A stretch of 64,000 nt of DNA from Chitinophaga pinensis DSM 2588. GTDB lineage: Bacteria > Bacteroidota > Bacteroidia > Chitinophagales > Chitinophagaceae. The stretch covers positions 4,334,001-4,398,000 of the forward strand of contig NC_013132.1 of the NCBI RefSeq assembly GCF_000024005.1, read 5' to 3'. The notes under the pieces are model-generated. The model did not search any database, had not been told where the DNA came from, and saw only the letters and a list, made by a program, of their open reading frames with translations. Made by a program: the position numbers and the translations under genes. Below, piece by piece: positions 46,414-54,438 of this stretch (its first letter is position 1; each line of letters begins with the position of its first letter).

Positions 46414-47559
46414 ATGATAGCAATTCCACCAGCGTTGAGTAACACAATAGCAAGAATATATTTTGATTTAATTAAGGTGCGAATTTTCGAACGAATTCAC
46501 CTAATTAGCATGGTAATGGATGTACTGGGGGGAAACCAGCCTTTGTCTAGTATACAGCATGATGCGGCTAACGGTAACTCCAAAATATCAGTAGCAAACT
46601 TTTTCGTAAATGGAAATTTGATAAAGACTTTGGCAGATCTCCCAAAGCTGAAAATGTCAAATGCGCATAACTGGGTAAGCACGTACAATAGCACACTCAG
46701 AAATATTCTTACCCATTTTAACCATGAAATGAGACTGAGGAAAATCATCCTGGTCAGTCCAACGAATGCAGCCACAGTTGATCGTGAACTTAAAAGACGC
46801 TTTAAAATGATGACAGGGAATAGCGGAAAAAAAGCAATACTCACCAAATTTGTCAATTTCATTTTAGATTACGAAGGCATGCATAAATATGTCGCCTATC
46901 AAGTAGGAATAGAGCTTGGTATTGACTGTTGCCCCTACTGCAATAGAATGCCAAATCAAACTATTGTAGATGAGAATGACAATGGCGTGATTAGACCAGC
47001 ATTCGATCATTTCTTGTCACAAAGTCACTATCCTTTTTTAGCTTTAAGTTTTTTCAATCTTGTTCCGTGTTGTTTTTATTGTAATACTAGTCTAAAAGGA
47101 GGTAAGAAATTATCCATAAATACCCACTTGAATCCATTCCTTCACGGGTATGGTCAAGACTGTGTATTCAAGGCTAATTTGAAGAATCTACATGCGGATA
47201 TAAGCCATCCTGATAATTTCGAAGTTCGGCTACATTGCGTCATTCCGGCTACCAACCCTAAATACAGAAGAATTGTTGGAAACAATCTCTCGGAAGGAAA
47301 TATTAATCTGTTCAAATTGAACAGTTTATATTACTCTCATCGAGATATAATTGGGGAACTTTGGCTCAAAGCTCAAAAGTATAGTTCAGGACATCAAGGT
47401 GCACTATTTACATCGCTTGGCTTAAGGCAAGAAGAAAAAGAAAAGTTTTACCGATTATACTTCGGAAATTATCGCAATGAGGATGACTTTGTCAAGCGTC
47501 CGCTATCAAAGTTGACCCATGACATTATTAGGGAAATGTTGCCGGACCTATTTGTATAA
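46414..47559 (+). CDS. HNH endonuclease, Septu PtuB-like
   Basis: A 381-residue protein with an HNH/zinc-finger nuclease centre at about 170-235: CCPYCNRMP, then FDHFLSQSHYPFLALSFFNL with the metal-binding His, and VPCCFYCNTSLKGG with the second CxxC and Asn. The 165-residue helical N-terminal part and the C-terminal part are not assigned. It overlaps the interrupted ATPase gene by 29 bp. In Septu, the HNH protein cleaves nucleic acid under control of the ATPase; with the ATPase broken the system is probably inactive here. PtuB proteins are often shorter, so this may be a distinct variant. Confidence 0.75.
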   Translation: MIAIPPALSNTIARIYFDLIKVRIFERIHLISMVMDVLGGNQPLSSIQHDAANGNSKISVANFFVNGNLIKTLADLPKLKMSNAHNWVSTYNSTLRNILTHFNHEMRLRKIILVSPTNAATVDRELKRRFKMMTGNSGKKAILTKFVNFILDYEGMHKYVAYQVGIELGIDCCPYCNRMPNQTIVDENDNGVIRPAFDHFLSQSHYPFLALSFFNLVPCCFYCNTSLKGGKKLSINTHLNPFLHGYGQDCVFKANLKNLHADISHPDNFEVRLHCVIPATNPKYRRIVGNNLSEGNINLFKLNSLYYSHRDIIGELWLKAQKYSSGHQGALFTSLGLRQEEKEKFYRLYFGNYRNEDDFVKRPLSKLTHDIIREMLPDLFV

Positions 47560-47704
47560 TTATCTTCCGAATTCCATATTCCAATAAATAAATAAATACA
47601 ACTTCGGCCAAGGCAATCGGGATGTTTATTTATCAGTCATCCTCTATGGTGTTGATATGTAAACGATATTAGTGCTACATTTATATGTAATAGTCAGTAC
47701 TTGA

Positions 47705-48850
47705 TCTGACAGTACAAGGGATTTTGTACGATTAATTGATAGCTAAAGATAACTGATTTAATTGTTTTTCTTTTGCCAGGTGTTTAGTTGCAATAAAAGT
47801 CTCCATGGGAGTTTTACCATAACAGTATTTTCCGCTGTGAGGTCGCTCGTTGTTGTAGTAAGTAAGCCAGTTATCTAAATCAGCCTGTAGTTGCTCTAAC
47901 GTAGTGTAAATCGTCTTACGGAATGCAATAACGTAAAACTCCTCTTTTATTGTCCTGTTAAGCCGCTCACAGATCCCGTTTGACTGAGGGCTGCGCACCT
48001 GTGTTTTAGAGTGTTCTATGCCCTCTATAGTAAGATATAGCTCATATTCATGATGCTCGTATTTACCTTTATATTCTGATCCTCGGTCTGTCAAAATACG
48101 AAGCATAGGAACATCTTGATCTTCGAAGAATGGAAGTACTCGATCATTAAGAATATCAGCAGCTACGATTGCATTTTTTCGGTCGTAAACTTTTGCAAAA
48201 GCGATGCGGGAATAGGTGTCGATAAATGTCTGTTGATAAATTCTTCCAACGCCTTTAATACTTCCAACGTAATAAGTATCCTGGGCTCCAAGGTAACCAG
48301 GATGTTCTGTTTCTATTTCTCCGTAAGCCTCTCTTTTCTCCTTTTTCCGTTCAAGAGCCATCATTTGAGCTTCCGTGAGAATAATACCATCCTGAGCAAT
48401 CTTGGCTTCAAGGGACTTTAATCTCTTATCAAATACCTCCAGGTCGTGCCTTTGCCAAACACTACGCACACCGCCTGCAGAGATAAATATGCCTTGTTTA
48501 CGAAGTTCATTACTCACCCGTTGCTGACCAAAGGCAGGATAATCACAAGCCAATTTTACTACGGCTTCTTCAACAAATGGTTCAACTCGGTTTTTAAGAA
48601 TGGGTTTAGAGCGGCTTATCTCTTGCAAGGCCAACTCTCCGCCTGTATCATACATCTCTTTGATGCGATAGAAGCTGTCTCGGCTGTAACCCATCACTTT
48701 ACAAGCACGGGATACGTTACCTAAGTTTTCTGCTAATTTCAGCAGACCTAACTTCGTTTTGATTAACTTGTCATTACTTTTCATATCTGACAGTTTTAAA
48801 GGGGATTAATTCGAAGTGTGGTTACTTAAAGTTAATCCCTTACTGTCAGA
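47705..48850 (-). mobile_element. IS481-family-like insertion sequence
   Basis: An element of about 1.15 kb bounded by inverted ends TCTGACAGTA...AGGGATT (left at 47705) and its complement, AATCCCTTACTGTCAGA (right, ending near 48850). The single transposase gene fills it. A direct CTTGA occurs at 47700 and 48857, so the exact right end and target duplication are uncertain by a few bases. Confidence 0.7.
47732..48784 (-). CDS. IS481-family transposase
   Basis: A 350-residue single-frame transposase. N-terminal HTH with [28 protein letters not shown] pattern, a second DNA-binding part ([17 protein letters not shown]), then a DDE core: Asp in FIDTYSR, Asp in [10 protein letters not shown], Glu in [10 protein letters not shown], and the C-terminal [10 protein letters not shown]. 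The single frame and HTH layout fit IS481 rather than IS3. Appears intact. Confidence 0.85.
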   Translation of the reverse strand: MKSNDKLIKTKLGLLKLAENLGNVSRACKVMGYSRDSFYRIKEMYDTGGELALQEISRSKPILKNRVEPFVEEAVVKLACDYPAFGQQRVSNELRKQGIFISAGGVRSVWQRHDLEVFDKRLKSLEAKIAQDGIILTEAQMMALERKKEKREAYGEIETEHPGYLGAQDTYYVGSIKGVGRIYQQTFIDTYSRIAFAKVYDRKNAIVAADILNDRVLPFFEDQDVPMLRILTDRGSEYKGKYEHHEYELYLTIEGIEHSKTQVRSPQSNGICERLNRTIKEEFYVIAFRKTIYTTLEQLQADLDNWLTYYNNERPHSGKYCYGKTPMETFIATKHLAKEKQLNQLSLAIN

Positions 48851-49252
48851 TTAAGTCTTGACTATTTCAATTTATAGGAAGGATTGTCAGTCATGTGATG
48901 GCGATCTTTGGAATACACCCTAGGCTTTCTGAGTTTCTATTAGTTTAGTTTTTATTCTTTCTAAATATCGCTCAATTTCATCTTTTAGATGCCTTATACT
49001 TGTAGTATATTTATGAGAATCTTCTCTCGCAATATGCATATCCCTATTGGTTTCCTCGCTATCGAAAATATACCCTTGCGCATTCATTATTCCCAGATCA
49101 ATTATTTCCTCTGCCAATTCATGTCTTTGGTCATTTAGCTTTGATAATTTCATGGCATTCACACTATTCCAGGCTTCCAAATGTAAGTACCCCTTAACGG
49201 CAGACAGTTTAAAATTAGATAAAAGTGTTAATTTTAAACTAATCTGTTCATC

Positions 49253-49543
49253 ATGAAAAAAACAAGATTTACAGAATCCCAGATTGTTTCTATCCTTAAA
49301 CAACAAGAATCCGGGATACCGACCAAAGAGATCTGCCGACAACACGGCATTTCAGAAGCGACTTTCTATAATTGGAAGAGTCGTTATGGAGGTATGGAAG
49401 CCTCAGATGTAAGGCGTTTGAAAGATCTAGAAGAAGAAAATGCGCGTCTGAAAAGGATGTATGCTGATGTATCCCTGGATAATCAACTTCTTAAAGATCT
49501 CTTCACAAAAAAAGGCTGGGCCCTGCCACCCAAAGACAAATAG
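49253..49543 (+). CDS. IS3-family transposase OrfA, copy C
   Basis: Identical to the OrfA at 21363; slippery A7 run at 49507-49513. Confidence 0.92.
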   Translation: MKKTRFTESQIVSILKQQESGIPTKEICRQHGISEATFYNWKSRYGGMEASDVRRLKDLEEENARLKRMYADVSLDNQLLKDLFTKKGWALPPKDK

Positions 49544-49575
49544 CGCATGAGCTGGTTAGTGAAGAAGGTATTTCT

Positions 49576-50364
49576 GTGAGTAGGGCCTGTAGACTTGTAT
49601 CCTTTCCACGATCTCAATTCTATTACAATAGCCGTAAGAATGATAATGCAGTTATTATTGCATTGCAGGAATTGGCTTTTAAGCATCCTAATTACGGCTT
49701 CAGGAAGCTATCCTCTTATTTGCGGAGGGCAGGCCATAAATGGAATCATAAACGGATTTACCGTGTTTATAGGCTATTAAAACTCAACAAACGTAGGAAA
49801 GGGAAAAGACGATTACCCGCCCGGATAAAGCAACCACTGATCAGGCAACAAATGATTAACGTTAGTTGGAGTATGGATTTTATGAGTGATAGTATGACTG
49901 GTAATAGACGCTTCCGGACTTTTAATGTAATGGATGACTGTTCAAGAGAAGCATTGGCTATTGAGATCGATACATCCCTATCTGCCAAGAGGGTTACGCG
50001 GGTACTGGACCGAATATTGACAACACGTGGTAAGCCGAATAGTATACGAGTAGATAATGGACCGGAGTTCACTTCTACAAAGTTTTGCCTATGGTGCAAA
50101 ACGAATAATATCATCGTTCAATACATCCAGCCAGGTAAGCCAATGCAAAACGGATATATAGAAAGGTTTAACCGTCTATATCGTGAGGCTGTTCTTGATG
50201 CATACTTATTTTTTGACCTTAACCAGGTACGAGAGTTAACAGAGGAGTGGCTGGAAGAATACAATCAGCGTAGACCACATGAAGCATTAAATAATCTTAC
50301 CCCAGAAGAGTGGAAAAACATGGTTCTTGAAGAAACGATTCTCCAGAAGAATACTGTTTGCTAA
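49576..50364 (+). CDS. IS3-family transposase OrfB, copy C
   Basis: Identical to the OrfB at 21686, with all DDE residues in place. Likely expressed as OrfAB after -1 slippage. Confidence 0.92.
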   Translation: MSRACRLVSFPRSQFYYNSRKNDNAVIIALQELAFKHPNYGFRKLSSYLRRAGHKWNHKRIYRVYRLLKLNKRRKGKRRLPARIKQPLIRQQMINVSWSMDFMSDSMTGNRRFRTFNVMDDCSREALAIEIDTSLSAKRVTRVLDRILTTRGKPNSIRVDNGPEFTSTKFCLWCKTNNIIVQYIQPGKPMQNGYIERFNRLYREAVLDAYLFFDLNQVRELTEEWLEEYNQRRPHEALNNLTPEEWKNMVLEETILQKNTVC

Positions 50365-50663
50365 ACGGGGTACTTACACAAAGCCCCTAGATCCTTGATT
50401 ATTTTCTCTAATGAAGACTTGAGATTTATCAAACGTTTCTTTTTATTTTCTTCCATTTTATATTGCTTAAGTGATATAATTACTGTGAATTTAAACTTAA
50501 GAGATTATAATTTCCATATTATCTTTCATGCCTTTCTGGTGTAAATCCTCCGTGCATTCGAGTGTTGTTTTGAGTAAGCCTCACGATAAGCAACACACTT
50601 CACGTCTTACCTCAAGAATAAATGGACTTTAAGCTTTTATAACTATGATGTATTATATTAATT

Positions 50664-50894
50664 TTAAATTGGGTCATCTGTCAGAAAATCTTTAACTGAG
50701 CACTTCATAAATTTGGCAAAGTCGTTTAGATGGTATAGATTATATTTTTCCTTTCTTTCGGAGTTTTCAACATGGTTAACTAACTCCCCATAATACCCTG
50801 CACCTAAGGATAATTGCTTAGGTCCAATATCCTTTCCTTCCCTTATCTTTTTGACTTTCTCCATTATAATGATGTCTAATTGCCTCTTACTCAT
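50664..50894 (-). CDS. small XRE-type HTH protein
   Basis: A 76-residue protein with a Cro/CI-like fold: VKKIREGKDIGPKQLSLGAG, then YYGELVNHVENSERKEKYNL and LNDFAKFMKCSVKDFL. Its start is 33 bp from a perfect 26-bp palindrome, the obvious autoregulatory operator. It may control the interrupted coiled-coil gene downstream, the signalling module on the opposite strand, or both. Confidence 0.7.
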   Translation of the reverse strand: MSKRQLDIIIMEKVKKIREGKDIGPKQLSLGAGYYGELVNHVENSERKEKYNLYHLNDFAKFMKCSVKDFLTDDPI

Positions 50895-50926
50895 TCTTCT
50901 ATTATTTAAGTATAAAAAAAGACCAT

Positions 50927-50952
50927 AAAAGTTGGGACATGTCCCAACTTTT
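50927..50952. promoter_or_regulatory. perfect 26-bp palindrome, probable operator
   Basis: Half-site AAAAGTTGGGACA followed directly by its reverse complement, with no spacer. It sits just upstream of the minus-strand XRE gene and in the divergent region before the plus-strand module. Confidence 0.65.
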
Positions 50953-51363
50953 ACTTATTTTCGATTTAGAAAATATTAAACTAATCATATGGGGTCCAAC
51001 ATGGTTTTATCCGGTTTGAATACTGGATAGTTTCGTTATATTTGCGATCTTAAAAAATATTGATTGCAGCTCACTCTAGTTTATCCGGTACGGGAAATGT
51101 CGAAATTTTGATGTATGCCAGGATGATAAGGAGAGTGCTCACGTTATAGGCGTGGGCCTTCTTGTCAGCATACAGCCCTTCGACAGGCTCCCGTGCGGCA
51201 GGTTGGTTTCGCGCCTTTTTCTTCTACAGAAGGCCTTACCTACCTATGCCTAGTCCTCGGCAAAATTACTTATAATTTTTTAGGGGTTAAACAATATGTG
51301 AACGGTAGCTGAGATTTTCATCTTAGCCCTAGATTTTATTGCTTAAAGCTGTAAATCTTATAA
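50953..51363 (+). other. long leader region with possible RNA structure
   Basis: About 410 bases before the HATPase gene. TATATTTG at 51037-51044 fits the -7 box, which would give a leader over 300 nt. Within it, GCTCACG/CGTGGGC (about 51139-51159) and CTTC/GAAG hairpins are visible, and the stretch 51130-51250 is more GC-rich than its surroundings. A structured leader or an ncRNA is possible; it matches nothing I know. Confidence 0.35.
51037..51044 (+). promoter_or_regulatory. TAnnTTTG -7 box
   Basis: TATATTTG, an exact match to the Bacteroidota -7 consensus, 320 bp upstream of the ATG at 51364. Transcription from here would cross the structured leader. Confidence 0.45.
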
Positions 51364-52305
51364 ATGAAAAAACAGATGACTTACTCTGAAAAGAGCGGGA
51401 TTGGCCAGTCATTGCTTACTAAAAACGAAACCGAGTATCCTTTACAGGTATTCAGTGAGGTTTTTATGAAGTATAGCTTAGAATCTATTCTTCAGAGCAT
51501 TAAGGGGGTTTTTACGGCGTCTTTCAATGTCGATCTTCAAAGAATAATTGAAGCTGGGCATATTCTGGCAAGTTCTTTACAGGAGACTAGGACAGATAAA
51601 GAATGTACCAACTGCATATATGCCAAACTGTTGTTAGTGATAATAGATATGATTGATGCTCAATTGGGTCTTGCTGAAGTTTCGATGAACAGGCTGATAG
51701 AAGAACATGAATTTCATCTATTTGTAACCAGGCCAGAAATAGCCTGTCACATAAGCACATTTCGCCTGGTTGCAGCCCGGAGCAGGCATTTATTAAGGGA
51801 TATTAATCACAAAGTCAAGTTTGGTGGAGGTGACTTCACATTAAATCCCAATATGACCAAGTTCAATCTGGCAATTTTTGTTGACGAGATTACAGCTTCA
51901 TTTAAATTATACGAAGATGCGACAGGCAGGGTGATTGAAATAAGGAACACAGTTGAATCAAGTCAGACCCTACTAACGGATAAGGTCATGCTGGACATAA
52001 TAATGTCCAGTCTTATACACGTTGCATATGCAAACAGTAAAAAATCGACAAAGGTATTCATATTAGTCGAAGCAGCAAATGAACGGCTTTCATTTAGCGT
52101 AAAAAGCGAGGGAAGGCAAATGTCTAATACCAAGGTTGAAAACCTGTTTAAACCGCTTAATGGTTCGATAACACTGGCCAATAATTGGGGAGCGAACTTG
52201 TATATGGCTAAGAAATGTATTGACGTATTAGGTGGGGTGATACGAGTACTTAGTGAGAAATACGAAACTGTTATCCAGGCTAGCCTTCCATGCCTTTTGA
52301 GATAG
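51364..52305 (+). CDS. degenerate histidine-kinase-like ATPase
   Basis: A 313-residue protein. The C-terminal 110 residues resemble a HATPase_c domain: LLTDKVMLDIIMSSLIHVAYAN at the N-box, SVKSEGRQMS at the G1 box and NWGANLYMAKKCIDVLGG at the G2 box. The N-box Asn and the G1 Asp are not in place, and no phospho-accepting H-box is visible, so kinase activity is doubtful. The N-terminal 150 residues are helical without membrane segments. It begins a plus-strand gene series ending with the recombinase; a sensor or regulator of the mobile element is a possible role. Confidence 0.6.
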   Translation: MKKQMTYSEKSGIGQSLLTKNETEYPLQVFSEVFMKYSLESILQSIKGVFTASFNVDLQRIIEAGHILASSLQETRTDKECTNCIYAKLLLVIIDMIDAQLGLAEVSMNRLIEEHEFHLFVTRPEIACHISTFRLVAARSRHLLRDINHKVKFGGGDFTLNPNMTKFNLAIFVDEITASFKLYEDATGRVIEIRNTVESSQTLLTDKVMLDIIMSSLIHVAYANSKKSTKVFILVEAANERLSFSVKSEGRQMSNTKVENLFKPLNGSITLANNWGANLYMAKKCIDVLGGVIRVLSEKYETVIQASLPCLLR

Positions 52306-52444
52306 TTGTTATTGTAATTTATGCTTTGTGCGCTTGATTGATCAAATGTGCCGCTGAAGAGCATTTGCGGGCAACATACAAACCATTGTTTAATAATTCC
52401 TAGGCATTATTCCTTAATACAGCCAACGGAGTAAAAATCCCTCA

Positions 52445-52864
52445 ATGATTCCTGTACGAGCAAAAAAGAAGCTATCAATTTGTTTGGTTGATGAAGACCG
52501 GCTAACTAGGTCTGACTTGGCACATGTGCTTGACAATATGGACATCTATATACCAATCGTATGTTCCAATTTTCATGAGCTGATAGCTGAATATTTGTGT
52601 TATACGCAAAAAGGGCCACCCAATTTCATTATCTCGGAATGGTACAGGGACTTTGCTGATCCTGATTTCCTCGTCATTTTCAGTGATAGTCAACTGGCTA
52701 CAATTCCGATAGTTATCCTGACGGATGCAAGCAGGGCAAAATCAGTTAAACCGCCGCCTGAGATGGTCATCATTGGCACACTAGGGAAACCCATTAATAG
52801 AAAGGATCTCAAAGAAATGTTAACCGATTATATAAAACATAAAAAAGTAGGAGAATATGACTGA
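52445..52864 (+). CDS. response-regulator-like receiver with Glu at the phospho-site
   Basis: A 139-residue single receiver domain. The acidic pocket is present (LVDED, residues 15-18), as are the conserved Thr in VILTD (93) and Lys in LGKPI (115). At the phospho-acceptor position the strand reads FIISEW, so Glu65 replaces Asp. Glu can mimic the phosphorylated state, so the protein may be locked active or act independently of phosphorylation (inference). No output domain. It overlaps the next gene by 8 bp. Confidence 0.7.
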   Translation: MIPVRAKKKLSICLVDEDRLTRSDLAHVLDNMDIYIPIVCSNFHELIAEYLCYTQKGPPNFIISEWYRDFADPDFLVIFSDSQLATIPIVILTDASRAKSVKPPPEMVIIGTLGKPINRKDLKEMLTDYIKHKKVGEYD

Positions 52865-53432
52865 AATAAAGCACTATTCAAACAATTTTTTAAATGACTT
52901 AATGACTTGCCTAGAGAATGCACCAGATGAATTCACTAGCACCATCTGTAAGGAGCTTAGATGGAGTAAAACAAAGTTCAAATTCAATTTAAACACTGAG
53001 ATATTAGGTAAGGCTGATACAATGTCATCTAGGGAGGTTGAGCATGTTTTAAGAGTATATCAGCATTCTATCGTCTTTCAGTTACTGTTGAAACGATCGC
53101 TCCACTGGAAGAAAAGACTGAACACTTCACAAAAGCCAATTCAAAACATGCTGAAGTTCTCAGACACATGTGCCAATACCATGATAAAAGATTTGGTCAC
53201 CACATTAGAGAATGCACCGGCCTTATTTCGGGAATGTGTTTGTTCCAATTTGAAGTGGCAGCCTACTAAATTCGACTCATATCGTCTTGCGCCCATAGCT
53301 AAGGATTATGATACATATACTGTTTTTAATAAAAAGCGGATTAGCATAATCATTCCAATCTATGAATCCCTTGTTATGTGCCAGATACATGACAGAGCGT
53401 TCAAATGGGATAAACACAATCTGACTCAGTAA
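52857..53432 (+). CDS. unknown protein with an internal duplication
   Basis: A 191-residue protein made of two similar units of about 75 residues. Unit 1: LNDLMTCLENAPDEF, ICKELRWSKTKFK ... LLKRSLHWKK. Unit 2: IKDLVTTLENAPALF, VCSNLKWQPTKFD ... IHDRAFKWDK. Shared positions include LENAP, a Cys, LxW and TKF. The domain is not known to me; its shape suggests a helical DNA- or protein-binding unit. Translationally coupled to the receiver gene (8-bp overlap). Confidence 0.6.
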   Translation: MTEIKHYSNNFLNDLMTCLENAPDEFTSTICKELRWSKTKFKFNLNTEILGKADTMSSREVEHVLRVYQHSIVFQLLLKRSLHWKKRLNTSQKPIQNMLKFSDTCANTMIKDLVTTLENAPALFRECVCSNLKWQPTKFDSYRLAPIAKDYDTYTVFNKKRISIIIPIYESLVMCQIHDRAFKWDKHNLTQ

Positions 53433-53605
53433 CGCTGCCAAGCAGGTATTACAGTCAGATCTATGTTATGAAAAATACCGATGCGAATGTTCGTGAATAA
53501 TGCATAGCTGAAATAGACATAGGGTTTTATCTTGAAGGGAACACCGGTAATGGATTCTTCCTCCGCCGGTTTTTATTACCAACCATAAAAAATATCTATA
53601 TCCAT

Positions 53606-53869
53606 ATGAGAAATTTACCTGAATGGCACGAGAAGCCATTGGAACTAACAGTTGAGGAGATTTCTGAGCCGATGTCGGTTGTTTCAGATTTCCTTCATTC
53701 CTATCCGTTGCCGGAATTTAGGGAGTACCTGAGGTCACTTCTATTAATGGCATGTAGCGATCAGGATTGTAACGCGTCATTTAATATCATTCTGTGTGAG
53801 GATGTTATTCGACTAGTAGAGGCATGTAGTGTAATCTTAAAACGGCGTTATGGGGAACCGACAGTGTAG
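53606..53869 (+). CDS. small unknown protein linked to the recombinase module
   Basis: An 87-residue protein (MRNLPEWHEKPLELTVEEIS, then FLHSYPLPEFREYLRSLLLM). Helical, acidic, no signal peptide. I associate this N-terminus with uncharacterised proteins on Bacteroidota mobile elements, from memory only. It lies between the duplicated-domain gene and the recombinase. Confidence 0.5.
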   Translation: MRNLPEWHEKPLELTVEEISEPMSVVSDFLHSYPLPEFREYLRSLLLMACSDQDCNASFNIILCEDVIRLVEACSVILKRRYGEPTV

Positions 53870-54180
53870 AGATAACCTATTAGTGGGTCTAGGGTTCTTC
53901 CATTTTCCGACTCTTTTTAACTTTTTCCGATCTTTTTCAACTAAAAGTCAAATGGATTTCAACTCGCGGTCAAATAGAGGTCGACTATTAGCCGACAAAA
54001 TGTTGTCTCGTCTTGAAAGAGATTTACAGCAGTTTAAATGCTCCTGAATTTAGTTTACGACTGGATGACGGAAGATATTCTGAACAAATTTGAACAAGTT
54101 TTTTACTGTACATGACATTTCGAAGAAAAGCGCGAAAGTAGATTTTTGGGTGGCCGTATATTGGTCTTTTATTGAATCAT
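53870..54180. other. intergenic region
   Basis: About 310 bases. An imperfect direct repeat, TTTTCCGACTCTTTTTAAC and TTTTCCGATCTTTTTCAAC, occurs at about 53902-53941. A 65-codon frame overlaps the previous gene but has no support. Confidence 0.35.
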
Positions 54181-54438
54181 ATGAAACATGAAGTCCAACG
54201 TCAGTTACCCGCAAAGCCCTCAATTGAGGAAGCAAGAAGAATCCTCCAGGCAGATCAATACGCTTATAAAGACGAGGAAGTTACAATAATAATAGACTTT
54301 ATACATCGTCTGGCTGCTATTGATCTGAATATCTATGAACAATCAAATCCACAAATCCATCACCTTAAAGACTACAACAATGATCACTCAAAGAAAAGCA
54401 TTCCTATATCCAAGAGTAAGCACAGACGAACAGCTTGA
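54181..54438 (+). CDS. small protein overlapping the recombinase start
   Basis: An 85-residue protein from the ATG (MKHEVQRQLPAKPSIEEARR). Helical, with a basic C-terminus (SKSKHRRTA). It overlaps the recombinase start by 59 bp, so the two are probably co-transcribed; a recombinase accessory (directionality-factor-like) role is possible by position but has no sequence evidence. Confidence 0.5.
   Translation: MKHEVQRQLPAKPSIEEARRILQADQYAYKDEEVTIIIDFIHRLAAIDLNIYEQSNPQIHHLKDYNNDHSKKSIPISKSKHRRTA

Larger units (their letters stand above)
43268..46442 (+). pseudogene. AAA/ABC-type ATPase (Septu PtuA-like) interrupted by IS copy B
   Basis: The 5' part (43268-43502) encodes 78 residues with Walker A GMNGSGKSS; the 3' part (44704-46442) carries LLIDEGEASYHPEWQ as Walker B and STHSPF-type switch (TTHSPFIVSDL). 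Removing the 1197-bp IS and one AATT joins the frame exactly: S-I-L-N-C-I-K-L-L-C-G-Q-P, giving a 657-residue ATPase. As it stands translation stops three bases into the IS. The following HNH gene overlaps its end by 29 bp, so the pair resembles Septu (PtuA ATPase + PtuB HNH). Confidence 0.85.
49182..50378 (+). mobile_element. IS3-family (IS407-like) insertion sequence, copy C
   Basis: 1197-bp copy in plus orientation, same ends as copies A and B, target duplication CAAA at 49178-49181 and 50379-50382. Interrupts the small coiled-coil gene. Confidence 0.92.
48920..50456 (-). pseudogene. small coiled-coil gene interrupted by IS copy C
   Basis: On the minus strand the gene starts at ATG 50456 (MEENKKKRLINLKSSLEK), runs to 50379, is cut by the IS, and continues from 49181 to the stop at 48920. 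Removing the IS and one CAAA gives G-A-L-E-A-W-N-S in frame and a 111-residue protein. It is charged and mostly coiled coil (LKDEIERYLERIKTKLIE at the end). No family recognised. It lies downstream of an XRE gene on the same strand (50664-50894) and may have formed an operon with it. Confidence 0.75.

Noticed and set aside
48920..49345. 141-codon continuous frame starting inside IS copy C
   Set aside because: Its first 54 codons are IS sequence read backwards; the real gene starts at 50456 and is cut by the IS.
53850..54047. 65-codon frame overlapping the 87-residue gene
   Set aside because: Low-complexity Phe/Ser/Arg-rich product from a pyrimidine-rich repeat region; no support.
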